Shown: piece by piece, positions 46,713 to 55,406 of the stretch
Layout of the letters: each line of letters opens with the position of its first letter
Position numbering within the stretch: position 1 is the first letter of the stretch
Assembly: GCA_902790175.1 (NCBI GenBank)
Contig: CADAQZ010000002.1
Span: 102,156 to 166,155, forward strand
From: an uncultured Eubacteriales bacterium
GTDB lineage: Bacteria; Bacillota; Clostridia; Christensenellales; Aristaeellaceae
Length of the DNA: 64,000 nucleotides
Reading direction: 5' to 3'
The notes under the pieces: model-generated
What the model saw: only the letters and a program-made list of their open reading frames with translations
What the model was told of the DNA's origin: nothing
The model's database searches: none
Position numbers and translations under genes: made by a program

Positions 46713-49682
46713 TTACCTCTGCGCCCTCTGCCTCCAGGCGCGCACGCCGGCAACCAGCTTTTCCTCGCCTTTCTCCTTGAACGGGGCGATCCGCAAGCTG
46801 ACAGGCCGCGGCTGGCCGCCAATCACCAGGCGGTACTGCATCTTGAACACGTTGCCCTTCCGGGTCTCTTCGAGCACGTTTTCTTTGGTGAATTGCTCCA
46901 GATACAGCGCCAGATCGTCCGGATGGACGGTCTTTTTGCCGTCCACGACGCCCTGCAGGAAGAAGTCCTCGCCCTCCTTGGCAAAGCCCAGCGTCTCATA
47001 CTCGCTCGTGGCGCTGTACTCGATGTAGCGGCCCGTCGCCGGGTCCACCGAGTACAGGCTCAGGTAGTCATCGGACAGCGCCATCATCCTGGCGAGCGTC
47101 TCGCGCTCGTGCTGCGCCTCCCTGTAGCGGGCCTGCTCCTTCATCTGCGCGTCGACGATGCTGATGCCCATGATGATGCGGTTGGCGTTGGAGCGCGTGC
47201 GCGTGATCTTCATGCTGGCGTACATCGGCGCGCCGCTGTCGATCAGGCGGTAGGTGGCCGTGTAGACGCCCTGGATGTCCAGCTCCCGGACGACATTCTC
47301 CTTCGAGAAGCCGGCCAGGAATGGCTCCCGGTCCTCCTCGTAGATGCGCCTCATGGTCTCGCGCCGCGCCTCGGCAAAGAAGTCCGTGCCGTGGCGCTCC
47401 ACGGCGAGCTCCTCGCCGCCGACGGAGGAGTTGTACTCGACGAAGCGCTCGGTGTCCAGGTCGATGACGTAGATATTATAGTAGTCGGCGGCCAGGGCGC
47501 GCGCGATGTCGGCGAAGGACTCGCCCTCGTCCGGATCGCTGATGGACAGGATCGCGACAGCGATGGCGACGTTTCCGTTGACGGGGTTTACGCCGATCCT
47601 GCGCAGGAAGGCGTGCACCTTCGTGCCGTCCGGCATGGTCTCGTCAAAGAAGGTGCGGTTTCCGCTTTCGCAGCACTGGCGGACGCTCGCGATGAACGAC
47701 GGGCCGTAGCCGATCACGGCGTCGCCGAAGTCGACCTGCTCCTTGAACACGTCAAAGCCGAAAAAGCGCTTCATGAATTCCCGGTAGGATCGGCTGCTGC
47801 GCACGTACTGCGCCTTGCCCCGGCCGATCTCCAGGATGCCCATCGGCAGCGTGTTGAAGGCGTTGTGGAAGGCGCTGTCGTCCTCGCTGGCCATGACGCC
47901 GAGGTCGTAGAGGTTGACGCGGCCCATCGCCTCGTAGTACGAGGATTCCTCCGGGTTCTCGTAGCCGATCTGGATGCCCTTGCGGTTGCGCTCGACGATC
48001 TGCTCCAGCGGGATCGCCTTGCAGTAATAGAAGCCCTGCAGCTTGGAGCAGCCGATCTCCTGCAGGAAGCGCACCTGCTCCTGCGTCTCCACGCCCTCGC
48101 ACACGGTGTCCACGCCCAGCGACGTGGCCATCTTCATCAGCTCCGTGAGGATGATGCGGGCGCTGTCGCTCTCGTTCAGCTTGCGCGTGAAGCTCATGTC
48201 GAACTTGATCAGGTCAAACCTGATGCTCTGCAGCACGTCCAGCGACGAATAGCCGCTGCCGAAGTCGTCCATCCACACGGGGAAGCCGAGGCTCTGGAAG
48301 CGCTCCACCTGGGCCTTCATAAAGTCGAAGTTCCGGCCGAGCACGCTCTCCGTGATCTCGACCGTGATCTTGCTGCGGCTGATGCCCGAGGCGTCCACCT
48401 TCCGGCGGATCTCCTCGACGATGTCGCAGGCGGCAAAGTCCGACCGGGAGAGGTTGATCGAGTGCGGCACGACGTACAGGCCCGTGTCGCTCGTCTTGCG
48501 CATCTTCTCCAGTACCTGGTCGAGCACGTACAGGTCCAGCTTGTAGATGAGCCCGGACTCCTCCAGCGCCGGTATGAAGTCCGCCGGGGAGAGGAAGCCC
48601 TTGACGGGGTCGTTCCACCGGGCCAGCGCCTCCTCCTCGCACACGCGGCCGTTGGCGGCGCGCACGATGGGCTGGTAGTGCACCTGGATCCATCGCTCCT
48701 CGATGGCCCGGTCGATGTTTTCGATGATGTACTGCCGCTTCTCGGCGTCTTCGCTCAGCGCCTTGCTGTAATAGTTCACGGCCATGCCGTAGCGGCCCCT
48801 GAGCGCGGTGCAGGCCAGCTTGGCCCGGTCCAGCGCCACGCTGACGTGGCCGTCCTCCCGCTTGCCCAGGTACACGCCCACGTGCACCGGCGGCGTCCGG
48901 CCGCCGTTCATCTCCCGGCACTGCGCAAACATGCGCTCCAGCCTGTCCTCCAGGCCCTCCTCCTCGGCGAGCACCGCGAAGTGGTCCGCGCCGATGTGGC
49001 AGCAGTTCTCGAGGCCGAACAGGCGCGTCAGCTCCCACGCAAAGGATTTCAGCAGCCTGTCGCCCTCGGAGAAGCCGTACTTGTTGTTAAAGAACTTCAT
49101 GCCGATAAAGTCGATGTACAGGATCGCAGGCCGGCCGCCCTTTTCCAGAATGGCCTCCTTGCCGGAGAGCGCCAGCTCGAAAAAGTGCGTCATGCTGGGA
49201 AGGCCGGTCAGATCGTCGTACTGGCTGGCCTTGACGAGGCTGTTCGCGTGCAGGGCCTCGCTGAGGGTCTGGTTCAGCTCGGTCCCCTCCAGGCCGTACA
49301 CGCCCTCGTCCGCATACCAGATGTGGGCCAGGCGCGCCCCGTTCTCGGTCATCACGTGCTCGCCGAAGGCGTGGATCACGCGGAACTCCGAGCCGCCCCG
49401 GATGCGCACGCGGAAGATGATCTCGCAGCGGTCGCCGTGGGCGGTAAACTGATAGAACGCGTCTGCGGTCCGCGCCCGGTCGTCCGGGTGCACGTTCTGA
49501 TAGACATCGCTGTTCAGTTGGCGATAGGCCTGGTCGCGGTCGTCGTATTTAAACAGCTCGCAAAAGCCGTCGGACATCAGCAGGCAGACGATCTGCTTGC
49601 CGACCAATTGATAGACGGCGAACGGATGTCTCAGGCGCTCCAGCGTCGCCCGCTCCTGCGGGGAATATTGATACCTCTCCAT
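46713..49682 (-). CDS. PAS-GGDEF-EAL-PAS c-di-GMP phosphodiesterase
   Basis: The ATG at 49680-49682 after GGAGGAGGG gives 989 residues with no membrane helix. A PAS-like domain (about 15-140) with 'RIRGGSEFRVIHAFGEHV' comes first, then a GGDEF domain whose signature is 'HIGADHFAVLAE' and so is degenerate. The EAL domain (about 335-585) is intact: 'EEALARW', 'INLSRSDF', 'EITESVLG', 'MDDFGSGYSSL', 'IKFDMSF', 'CEGVET'. About 400 further residues hold two or three PAS-like domains ('YASMKITRTRSNANRIIMG', 'QYRLVIGGQPRPVSLRI'). Sensor domains on both sides of EAL are unusual. It should hydrolyse c-di-GMP. Confidence 0.9.
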   Translation of the reverse strand: MERYQYSPQERATLERLRHPFAVYQLVGKQIVCLLMSDGFCELFKYDDRDQAYRQLNSDVYQNVHPDDRARTADAFYQFTAHGDRCEIIFRVRIRGGSEFRVIHAFGEHVMTENGARLAHIWYADEGVYGLEGTELNQTLSEALHANSLVKASQYDDLTGLPSMTHFFELALSGKEAILEKGGRPAILYIDFIGMKFFNNKYGFSEGDRLLKSFAWELTRLFGLENCCHIGADHFAVLAEEEGLEDRLERMFAQCREMNGGRTPPVHVGVYLGKREDGHVSVALDRAKLACTALRGRYGMAVNYYSKALSEDAEKRQYIIENIDRAIEERWIQVHYQPIVRAANGRVCEEEALARWNDPVKGFLSPADFIPALEESGLIYKLDLYVLDQVLEKMRKTSDTGLYVVPHSINLSRSDFAACDIVEEIRRKVDASGISRSKITVEITESVLGRNFDFMKAQVERFQSLGFPVWMDDFGSGYSSLDVLQSIRFDLIKFDMSFTRKLNESDSARIILTELMKMATSLGVDTVCEGVETQEQVRFLQEIGCSKLQGFYYCKAIPLEQIVERNRKGIQIGYENPEESSYYEAMGRVNLYDLGVMASEDDSAFHNAFNTLPMGILEIGRGKAQYVRSSRSYREFMKRFFGFDVFKEQVDFGDAVIGYGPSFIASVRQCCESGNRTFFDETMPDGTKVHAFLRRIGVNPVNGNVAIAVAILSISDPDEGESFADIARALAADYYNIYVIDLDTERFVEYNSSVGGEELAVERHGTDFFAEARRETMRRIYEEDREPFLAGFSKENVVRELDIQGVYTATYRLIDSGAPMYASMKITRTRSNANRIIMGISIVDAQMKEQARYREAQHERETLARMMALSDDYLSLYSVDPATGRYIEYSATSEYETLGFAKEGEDFFLQGVVDGKKTVHPDDLALYLEQFTKENVLEETRKGNVFKMQYRLVIGGQPRPVSLRIAPFKEKGEEKLVAGVRAWRQRAQR

Positions 49683-49784
49683 ATGCGGCCCTCCTCCGAG
49701 ATGGTCGCGTTGAAAAACCAAAAACCAATCCTGTCGTCGTTCGGCTCCTCGTCCGAGCTGTCCGCGGGAACGGGCCGGGCGCCG

Positions 49785-50519
49785 CTATTCGCCCGCCAGC
49801 CGGTCGCGCAGCTTCATGGCGCGGTCCGGATAGTTGCCGATGAGGATGTCCGCGCCCGAGCGCAGGCAGTGGACGATGTCCTTCTCCTCGTTGACCGTCC
49901 AGACGTTCACCTTAAGGCCCAGCGCGTGCGCCCTTTTGACCTCGTCCTTCACCTGCAATTCGGAAAAGTGCGGGTGGATGGCGTCCATGCCGAGCCGGTG
50001 GCCGTAGTTCCAGGATTCCATCATCGTAGCCTCATACAGGAGGCCGCACGGGATGCTCCTGTCGATGGCCTTCATGCGCAGCATGCTGTGGTGGTTGAAG
50101 CTGGAGTAGAGGATGCGGTCTGACATGCCCATGTCGTCCGCGAGCTTCAGGCACTTCTCCTCCAGGCCTTCATAGATGATGTAGCTGTTCTTGAGTTCCA
50201 CGTTGACGCGAAGGTCTGTGGGCTTTAGGATCTCAAACACCTCGCGCAGCGTCGGGATCGTCGCGTTCTCGTACTCGGGGTGCGTCCGGTTGAAGCGCAG
50301 CTTTTTCAGTTCCGCCGTCGTCATCTGGCAGATCAGGCCGCTGCCGTTGGCGACGCGGTCCACCGCCTCGTCGTGTGCGACCACCAGCTCGCCGTCTCTG
50401 GCGATGTGTACGTCCAGCTCCACGCCGTCCGCGCCCATCTTCGCCGCCAGCTCAAAGGCCTCCAGCGTGTTCTCCGGCGCGTAGCCGGAAGCGCCCCGGT
50501 GTCCGTAGATCAGCTGCAT
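49785..50519 (-). CDS. Glycerophosphodiester phosphodiesterase
   Basis: This 244-residue enzyme has the GDPD signatures 'YGHRGASGYAPENTLEAFELA' at the start, 'GVELDVHIARDGELVVAHDEAVDRV' with the metal- and acid-base residues, and 'VNVWTVNEE' near residue 205. Two ATGs are possible; the one at 50517-50519 has nine bases between it and GAGG and is preferred over 50523-50525. No signal peptide is present, so it acts in the cytoplasm, releasing glycerol-3-phosphate from deacylated phospholipids. Confidence 0.92.
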   Translation of the reverse strand: MQLIYGHRGASGYAPENTLEAFELAAKMGADGVELDVHIARDGELVVAHDEAVDRVANGSGLICQMTTAELKKLRFNRTHPEYENATIPTLREVFEILKPTDLRVNVELKNSYIIYEGLEEKCLKLADDMGMSDRILYSSFNHHSMLRMKAIDRSIPCGLLYEATMMESWNYGHRLGMDAIHPHFSELQVKDEVKRAHALGLKVNVWTVNEEKDIVHCLRSGADILIGNYPDRAMKLRDRLAGE

Positions 50520-50616
50520 GAGCATTTGCCTCGCTTCTATGTTTCGTGTCAGGGCGTCGATTCAGGACCCTGAGATTCTGGAATGGCGCGGGCGGAAAGC
50601 GGCGCGCGCCGCCGAT

Positions 50617-51090
50617 TCATCCGCGCTTGGCAAACGTAACGTTTGCCGCCAGCGCCGCGGCGACGATCGCGTCCACCAGCACCACCGCCAGCACGCTCCA
50701 CCGACAGCTGCCCAGCTTCCCGAGCATGTCGATCGCCGCGACGGCGACCACGACCAGGTTCAGCGCAGCCGCGACCATGCCCATCTTCCCGGCCTCGCCC
50801 TTGACGCTGTAAAAGGCCCAGTAGATCAGCAGCGCCTCGCTCATCGCCAGCACGATGCGGGCCAAGAGGCTGCCGGTGGAGAACACGTACTGGCTGATGC
50901 TCCAGTATTCCCGGGCGTAGTAGTATTCGCCGCTAAAGACGAAGTCCGTCGTGGAGGCGCCCGTCGCGGAATAGTAATTCGTCGCCGGATAGCAGGGCGC
51001 GATCACCGGAATGAACAGCGACACAAAGCAGAACAGGGCGATGGCGCTGCATACCAGGTTGAACAATCTCTTCGTATCATATCCCCGCAT
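50617..51090 (-). CDS. Hypothetical four-helix membrane protein
   Basis: This 157-residue protein has four hydrophobic segments, at about 8-30, 75-95, 104-120 and 130-150. Between the first two is an external loop rich in Tyr, Ser and Thr. A GGAGG site precedes the ATG. I do not recognise a family. It stands alone between the GDPD gene and the divergent amidohydrolase. Confidence 0.6.
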   Translation of the reverse strand: MRGYDTKRLFNLVCSAIALFCFVSLFIPVIAPCYPATNYYSATGASTTDFVFSGEYYYAREYWSISQYVFSTGSLLARIVLAMSEALLIYWAFYSVKGEAGKMGMVAAALNLVVVAVAAIDMLGKLGSCRWSVLAVVLVDAIVAAALAANVTFAKRG

Positions 51091-51239
51091 TCAAATCGCG
51101 CCTCCTTTTATGCACCCAGTATAGCATACTTTTGGGGAATAATCTACCGTTGCGGCGCCCTGTCGCGCGGTTTTTTTCGCGGTTTGTGAGACAAAAATGG
51201 CGAATATCGCCTGCCGCGGGGCGTCCGGGCAATTTGTTG

Positions 51240-51268
51240 TTGCGGGGATTTGGATTTTGTGCGACAAT
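51240..51268 (+). promoter_or_regulatory. Putative promoter of the amidohydrolase gene
   Basis: TTGCGG (51240-51245), 17 bases and GACAAT (51263-51268). The hexamers are moderate matches. Confidence 0.35.
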
Positions 51269-51321
51269 AGAAGCAGCCGGGAACAACCTGTTCCGCCCAA
51301 TACAGAACGGAGGGCTCGCCC

Positions 51322-52617
51322 ATGATCAAGCTGTACAACGCGACGACGATCGACCAGGCCGGAAACTGCCTGTCGCACCGGGATATCTACATCGACGGCG
51401 GCCGCATCGCAAAGATCTGCGACGCGGGAGCGCCCAGGCCGGAGCTGAAGCCGACCGACGCGATCGACTGCTCGTCGTACTTCGTGAGCCCCGGGCTCGT
51501 AAACCTGCACGCCCACACCGCCATGAACATCTTTAAGGGCATCGCCGAAGACGTGCCGCCGGAGGTCTGGTTCAACGAGATGATCTGGCCGTACGAGAGC
51601 CGCATGACGCCGGACGACATCTACACGGGCACGCTGCTGGGCATCGCGGAGATGCTCAACAACGGCGTGACCGCCGTCGCCGACCACTACTTCGGGGAGG
51701 AGCAGGTGCTGCAGGCCGCAAAGGACGCGGGCATCCGCATGGACATCGCGCCGACCGTCTTCGGCATGACGCCCGACTGGCGCGACAGGCTCTCCCAGGT
51801 CTGCGAATTCATCCGCGATCACCAGGGCGATTCCCCGCGCATCAAGCTGCGGTTCGGCCCGCACTCGGACTACACCTGCCCGGGGGATTCGCTGGCGCAG
51901 ATCGTGGCCGAGGCCAGGCGGATGCGCCTGCCGATCCACCTGCACCTCGCGGAGACGCGCCTGCAGGTGGAGCAGTCGATCGAGAGGACCGGCAGGACGC
52001 CCTTCCAGCGCCTCCAGGACGCGGGTGGCTTCGACGTGCCGGCGCTGATCGCCCACGGCCTGTGGCTGACGGATGCCGACCTTGCCTGCCTCGGTGACGA
52101 CACGTGGTTCGCCTTCTGCCCCAAGACCTACATGCGGCTGGCCTCCGGCCGGGGCGGCTTCTTCGACTTTTCCGACCGCCTGCGCTACAGCTTCGGCACG
52201 GATGGCGCGGCCAGCTCGGGAAGCGTCAACGTGCTGGAGCAGGCGCGGCTGTTCGCGATGCTCGAGAAGTTCGAGCGCGGCGACGCCACCATTCAGCCGG
52301 TGCTCGAGGTGTGGCAGAAACTGATGGCGGGGCACGCCGTTTTCGGCGCGGACACCGGCCGGATGGAGGAGGGCGCAGTCGCCGACCTGGTCGTCTGGGA
52401 CCTGAACACGCCCGACACGATGGCCTACTACCACCCCGTCGCGGCCATACTCTACGCCGCGACGAGCGCGAACGTCCGCTACACGATGGTGGAGGGCGAG
52501 TTCTTGAAGTACGACGGCGCGCTGAAGATGGACTTCGCCGAAGTCGCTCGGGAGACCCTGCGCCTGCAGAGGGACCTGCTGGCCCGCGGCAAGGGCGCGG
52601 CGAAGGTGTACTACTGA
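51322..52617 (+). CDS. MtaD/SsnA-type amidohydrolase (adenosine-derivative deaminase-like)
   Basis: This 431-residue enzyme has the amidohydrolase metal sites: H63 and H65 in 'NLHAHTAMNIFKG', the His of 'HLHLAETRLQ', the His of 'ALIAHGLWL' and the Asp of 'FGTDGAASSG'. These motifs match the cytosine-deaminase-like branch that includes 5'-methylthioadenosine/S-adenosylhomocysteine deaminase. Family members deaminate nucleosides or guanine. A role in SAM-product recycling would fit the adenosylhomocysteinase gene at the end of the window, though the two are 11 kb apart. The ATG has a GGAGG site. Confidence 0.85.
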   Translation: MIKLYNATTIDQAGNCLSHRDIYIDGGRIAKICDAGAPRPELKPTDAIDCSSYFVSPGLVNLHAHTAMNIFKGIAEDVPPEVWFNEMIWPYESRMTPDDIYTGTLLGIAEMLNNGVTAVADHYFGEEQVLQAAKDAGIRMDIAPTVFGMTPDWRDRLSQVCEFIRDHQGDSPRIKLRFGPHSDYTCPGDSLAQIVAEARRMRLPIHLHLAETRLQVEQSIERTGRTPFQRLQDAGGFDVPALIAHGLWLTDADLACLGDDTWFAFCPKTYMRLASGRGGFFDFSDRLRYSFGTDGAASSGSVNVLEQARLFAMLEKFERGDATIQPVLEVWQKLMAGHAVFGADTGRMEEGAVADLVVWDLNTPDTMAYYHPVAAILYAATSANVRYTMVEGEFLKYDGALKMDFAEVARETLRLQRDLLARGKGAAKVYY

Positions 52618-52639
52618 AGCCGGTCCGGGAGCTCTCCCA

Positions 52640-53500
52640 TCACCCGTTGGAGGTCGTCTGGCGCAAGTCTTTGCCTGCGATCAGCCCGTCCGAGGCCATC
52701 ATCTTCTCCAGCACGTCGATCTCCGCCTCCACGTCGAGCGCCTCCGAGCCGAACAGCTTGTCCTGCTGCTTCTGCGCCGCCGCCACCAGCTTGTCCAGCA
52801 CGTGCTCGATGCTGCGGCGCGCCGCCCGGATGTTCTCGCCCTGGTAGCTCTGGTCCTCCATCAGGCGATAGCTCTCCAGCAGCTTCAGCGTCGTGGGCAG
52901 GTAGTAGTCCATGAAGCGCCGCGCCTCGGCGGCGCGGTCCGGGCGCTCGCGCAGCGTGCGCAGGATGCTGGCCGTCACGTCCTCGATGCGGTCGATGCGC
53001 TCGGAGACCGCCGCGTCGTCGATCTCGTCGTTCAGGCGGCGGATCTCCAGGATGACGTCGTCGCTGCGCGCCTCCTGCCGAACCGGCGCGGCCTGTGGCA
53101 GCGGATTGTCCAGCACCAGCTCGCCGTTTTCGATCTCGACGCGCTGCAAAAAGCCCAGCCGCTTCAATTTGGCGATCTTCGCGCCCGCCCGCGGCACGCC
53201 CAGCAAGCCGGAGAGCTTCTCCAGCGGGATGGAATGCTCGCGCCGCTTGGCCAGCTTGCCCGCGATGACCTTCGCGCTGTGCTGCCTCAAGCGCCAGAGC
53301 GCGATGCGCCACAGCGGCATCAGAGATACCGCCAGCACCGTGAGGTGCGCCAGCAGCCAGATGACCGGGTCCTCGTCAAACGGCGAGTCCTCGAGCCACA
53401 CCTGGACGGTGACGGAGCTGAACAGTATGCAAAGCAGGCCGACCGGGATGTGCCGCAAACGGTTCTTTGTCGCCAGGTCCGTCAGATATTTGTTCTTCAT
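52640..53500 (-). CDS. XpaC-like membrane protein
   Basis: This 286-residue protein has two membrane helices (about 18-36 and 46-66), a helix-turn-helix-like stretch ('LEKLSGLLGVPRAGAKIAKL') and a C-terminal helical region with 'RFMDYYLPTTLKLLESYRLM', the conserved core of the XpaC (5-bromo-4-chloroindolyl phosphate hydrolysis) family. Members are often next to TelA toxic-anion resistance genes; none is here. A hydrolase activity is doubtful despite the family name. Confidence 0.8.
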   Translation of the reverse strand: MKNKYLTDLATKNRLRHIPVGLLCILFSSVTVQVWLEDSPFDEDPVIWLLAHLTVLAVSLMPLWRIALWRLRQHSAKVIAGKLAKRREHSIPLEKLSGLLGVPRAGAKIAKLKRLGFLQRVEIENGELVLDNPLPQAAPVRQEARSDDVILEIRRLNDEIDDAAVSERIDRIEDVTASILRTLRERPDRAAEARRFMDYYLPTTLKLLESYRLMEDQSYQGENIRAARRSIEHVLDKLVAAAQKQQDKLFGSEALDVEAEIDVLEKMMASDGLIAGKDLRQTTSNG

Positions 53501-53570
53501 GCGTCGTCCCCCGGAAGTATCTTTCTATATACCATTATATCACAGGGCCCTGCCCGGGGCAACGGGAAAA

Positions 53571-53589
53571 CGCCGGTTGACAACCGGCG
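53571..53589. promoter_or_regulatory. 19-bp perfect palindrome over the -35 box
   Basis: CGCCGGTTGACAACCGGCG is an exact palindrome around a central A and includes the TTGACA hexamer. A repressor site is the simplest explanation. Confidence 0.55.
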
Positions 53590-53605
53590 CGCAGTGCGGC
53601 ATAAT
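53577..53605 (+). promoter_or_regulatory. Promoter of the CAT/E2-like gene
   Basis: TTGACA (53577-53582), a 17-base spacer and CATAAT (53600-53605), about 50 bases upstream of the GTG start. Confidence 0.65.
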
Positions 53606-53655
53606 ACATACAGAGCATCGTTTGTCCCCTGTAACCAAAGAAAGGATGATCTCGA

Positions 53656-54546
53656 GTGTTTGGACGGCGGCCTGACGGAAAGAGGATCAAGGGCATGGAC
53701 CCGATCATGCGCATCACGCCCTACATCATGCCCATGCGTTGCGACGCGCAGGTGTTTCTGAAGCACCGCGTGGACCTGGACGTGCTGTTTGACTACGTGC
53801 GCCGCCAGAAGCTGGAAAAGGGCGAGAGCATCACCTACATGCAGATCATCATCGCCGCCTACGTGCGCGCGATCAGTCATAACCCGGCGGTCAACCGCTT
53901 CATCATGAACCGGCAGCTCTTCGCGCGCAACAACTGCTCGGCGGCGTTCACGATCCTCAAGAACCCGGGCAACATCGACGTGGGCGAGGCCGTCGTGAAG
54001 ATCAAGTTCGACCTGACGGACACGATCTACGACGTGCGCGACCGCGTGAACGCCGCCGTGGAGACGATCCGCGGCGAGGACGCGACCCCGGGCTTCATCG
54101 ACAAGCTGCTGCGCGTGGTGTTCGCGCTGCCGGGGCTGCCCGCGCTGGTGGTGGGGACCATCAAGCTGCTGGACCGCTACGGCATCGCCCCGTCCGTGCT
54201 GATGGACGAGCTGCCGTTCTACGTGGGCATGTACATCACCAACACCGCCTCCATCCGCCTGCACGACGTGAACCACCATCTGTACAACTGGGGCAACGTC
54301 GGCCTGTTCTTCGGCATGGGCCTGGAGGAGCGCACCGCCGTCGTAGAGAACGGTCAGGCGCGGATGAAGCGCTACCTGCCCGTGGGCATCACCGCCGACG
54401 AGCGCGTCTGCTCCGGGGCGCACTACGGGCGCTTCTTCACCGACATCCGGCGCTACCTGGAGCACCCGGAGCTGCTGGAGACGCCGCCGGAGAAGGTGAC
54501 TTTCGACGAGGGCTGCGAATACCACGAGCCGAAGGTGAAGGGGTAA
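53656..54546 (+). CDS. E2/chloramphenicol-acetyltransferase-like protein without catalytic His
   Basis: This 296-residue protein starts at GTG after AAGGATG. The fold is that of the 2-oxoacid dehydrogenase E2 catalytic domain: 'SITYMQIIIAAYVRAISHNP', 'NIDVGEAVVKIKFDLTDTI', 'GMYITNTASIRL' and 'DIRRYLEHPELL'. No lipoyl or E3-binding domain is present. The catalytic H-x3-D-G motif reads 'DERVCSGAH' at 248-256, so the histidine aligns with Glu249 and the aspartate with Ser253. It is therefore unlikely to be an acyltransferase. Stand-alone relatives in clostridia often have a Glu here but usually keep the Asp. Confidence 0.82.
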   Translation: MFGRRPDGKRIKGMDPIMRITPYIMPMRCDAQVFLKHRVDLDVLFDYVRRQKLEKGESITYMQIIIAAYVRAISHNPAVNRFIMNRQLFARNNCSAAFTILKNPGNIDVGEAVVKIKFDLTDTIYDVRDRVNAAVETIRGEDATPGFIDKLLRVVFALPGLPALVVGTIKLLDRYGIAPSVLMDELPFYVGMYITNTASIRLHDVNHHLYNWGNVGLFFGMGLEERTAVVENGQARMKRYLPVGITADERVCSGAHYGRFFTDIRRYLEHPELLETPPEKVTFDEGCEYHEPKVKG

Positions 54547-54603
54547 AGGCGCACAGGCGAATCACGGCCGCGCCGCCTTGTGTAAAGTTTACGTAAGCGG
54601 GCG

Positions 54604-54632
54604 TTGCGCTCGCCGCGCTTTTCAAGTATAAT
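54604..54632 (+). promoter_or_regulatory. Promoter of the SH3-like secreted protein gene
   Basis: TTGCGC (54604-54609), 17 bases and TATAAT (54627-54632). Confidence 0.6.
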
Positions 54633-54683
54633 ACATGGGAATGCAGTAGAATCTGCGCAAGAACGATACGGAGGATGACGGGC

Positions 54684-55334
54684 ATGAAGAGATGGATTGC
54701 GCTGGTGCTGGCGCTGACGCTGCTGTTTGCGTGCTGCGCGACGGCGGGCGCGGCCTCGAAGAAGGCCGGAAAGACGAGGGTCAAGGGCGCGGCCGCGGTC
54801 GTGTACAAGGACGGGTTCAGCCTCAAATACAGCTGGAAGAAGGTCTCCGGGGCGAATGGCTACGAGTACTGCTACAACCTGAACCAGACCGGGCTGAGCA
54901 CCAAGGAGGACTACACCTTCGCCACGACCGACCAGACGTCGGCGGAGATCAAGCTGAAGGCCTACGGCACCGTGGATTTCCGCGTGCGCGCCTTCACCGT
55001 GCTCGACGGCAACAAGATCTACGGCCCGTGGGCGGCGTGCCGCATGAAGCAGGGCAAGGTGGACAAGCTGATCGTGAAGCAGATCAAGAAGCGGATGAAG
55101 AGCAACGACCTGTTCATGAAGGCAACGGCGCAGACCGTGAACGTGCGCAGCAAGCCTGACGCGAAGTACGACGCGCTCACGCAGATCAGCAGCGGCGACG
55201 AGAACCGCGCCACCGGCGATTTCAAGCGCGACAAGGACGGCAACTGGTGGATCCGGGTCTACGCGAGCCTGAGCCAGAGCAAGACCGTGAAGGGCTGGGT
55301 CATCAGCAACGAGGTCCAGGCGGTCTGGTATTGA
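54684..55334 (+). CDS. Secreted protein with Fn3-like and SH3-like domains
   Basis: The second ATG (54684) is preferred because GGAGG lies ten bases before it; the first ATG overlaps the ribosome site. The 216-residue product has a signal peptide (about 1-24). Residues 38-120 look like a fibronectin-III-type domain ('LKYSWKKVSGANGYEYCYNL', 'DFRVRAFTVLDG') and 145-216 like a bacterial SH3 domain ('TVNVRSKPDAKYDALTQIS', 'WWIRVYASLS', 'KGWVISNEV'). SH3b domains bind peptidoglycan, so it is probably held at the cell wall. Confidence 0.82.
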   Translation: MKRWIALVLALTLLFACCATAGAASKKAGKTRVKGAAAVVYKDGFSLKYSWKKVSGANGYEYCYNLNQTGLSTKEDYTFATTDQTSAEIKLKAYGTVDFRVRAFTVLDGNKIYGPWAACRMKQGKVDKLIVKQIKKRMKSNDLFMKATAQTVNVRSKPDAKYDALTQISSGDENRATGDFKRDKDGNWWIRVYASLSQSKTVKGWVISNEVQAVWY

Positions 55335-55354
55335 CATTTCTTCCCATCATAGAC

Positions 55355-55391
55355 GCGACGGTCCCCCTGCCATGGGCGGGGGGACCGTCGC
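55355..55391. terminator. Bidirectional hairpin terminator
   Basis: A 13-base perfect stem starting GCGACGGTCCCCC lies between two convergent genes. The downstream bases on the plus strand are TTGTCTGT; neither side has a long T-tract. Confidence 0.6.
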
Positions 55392-55406
55392 TTGTCTGTC
55401 GCACGC

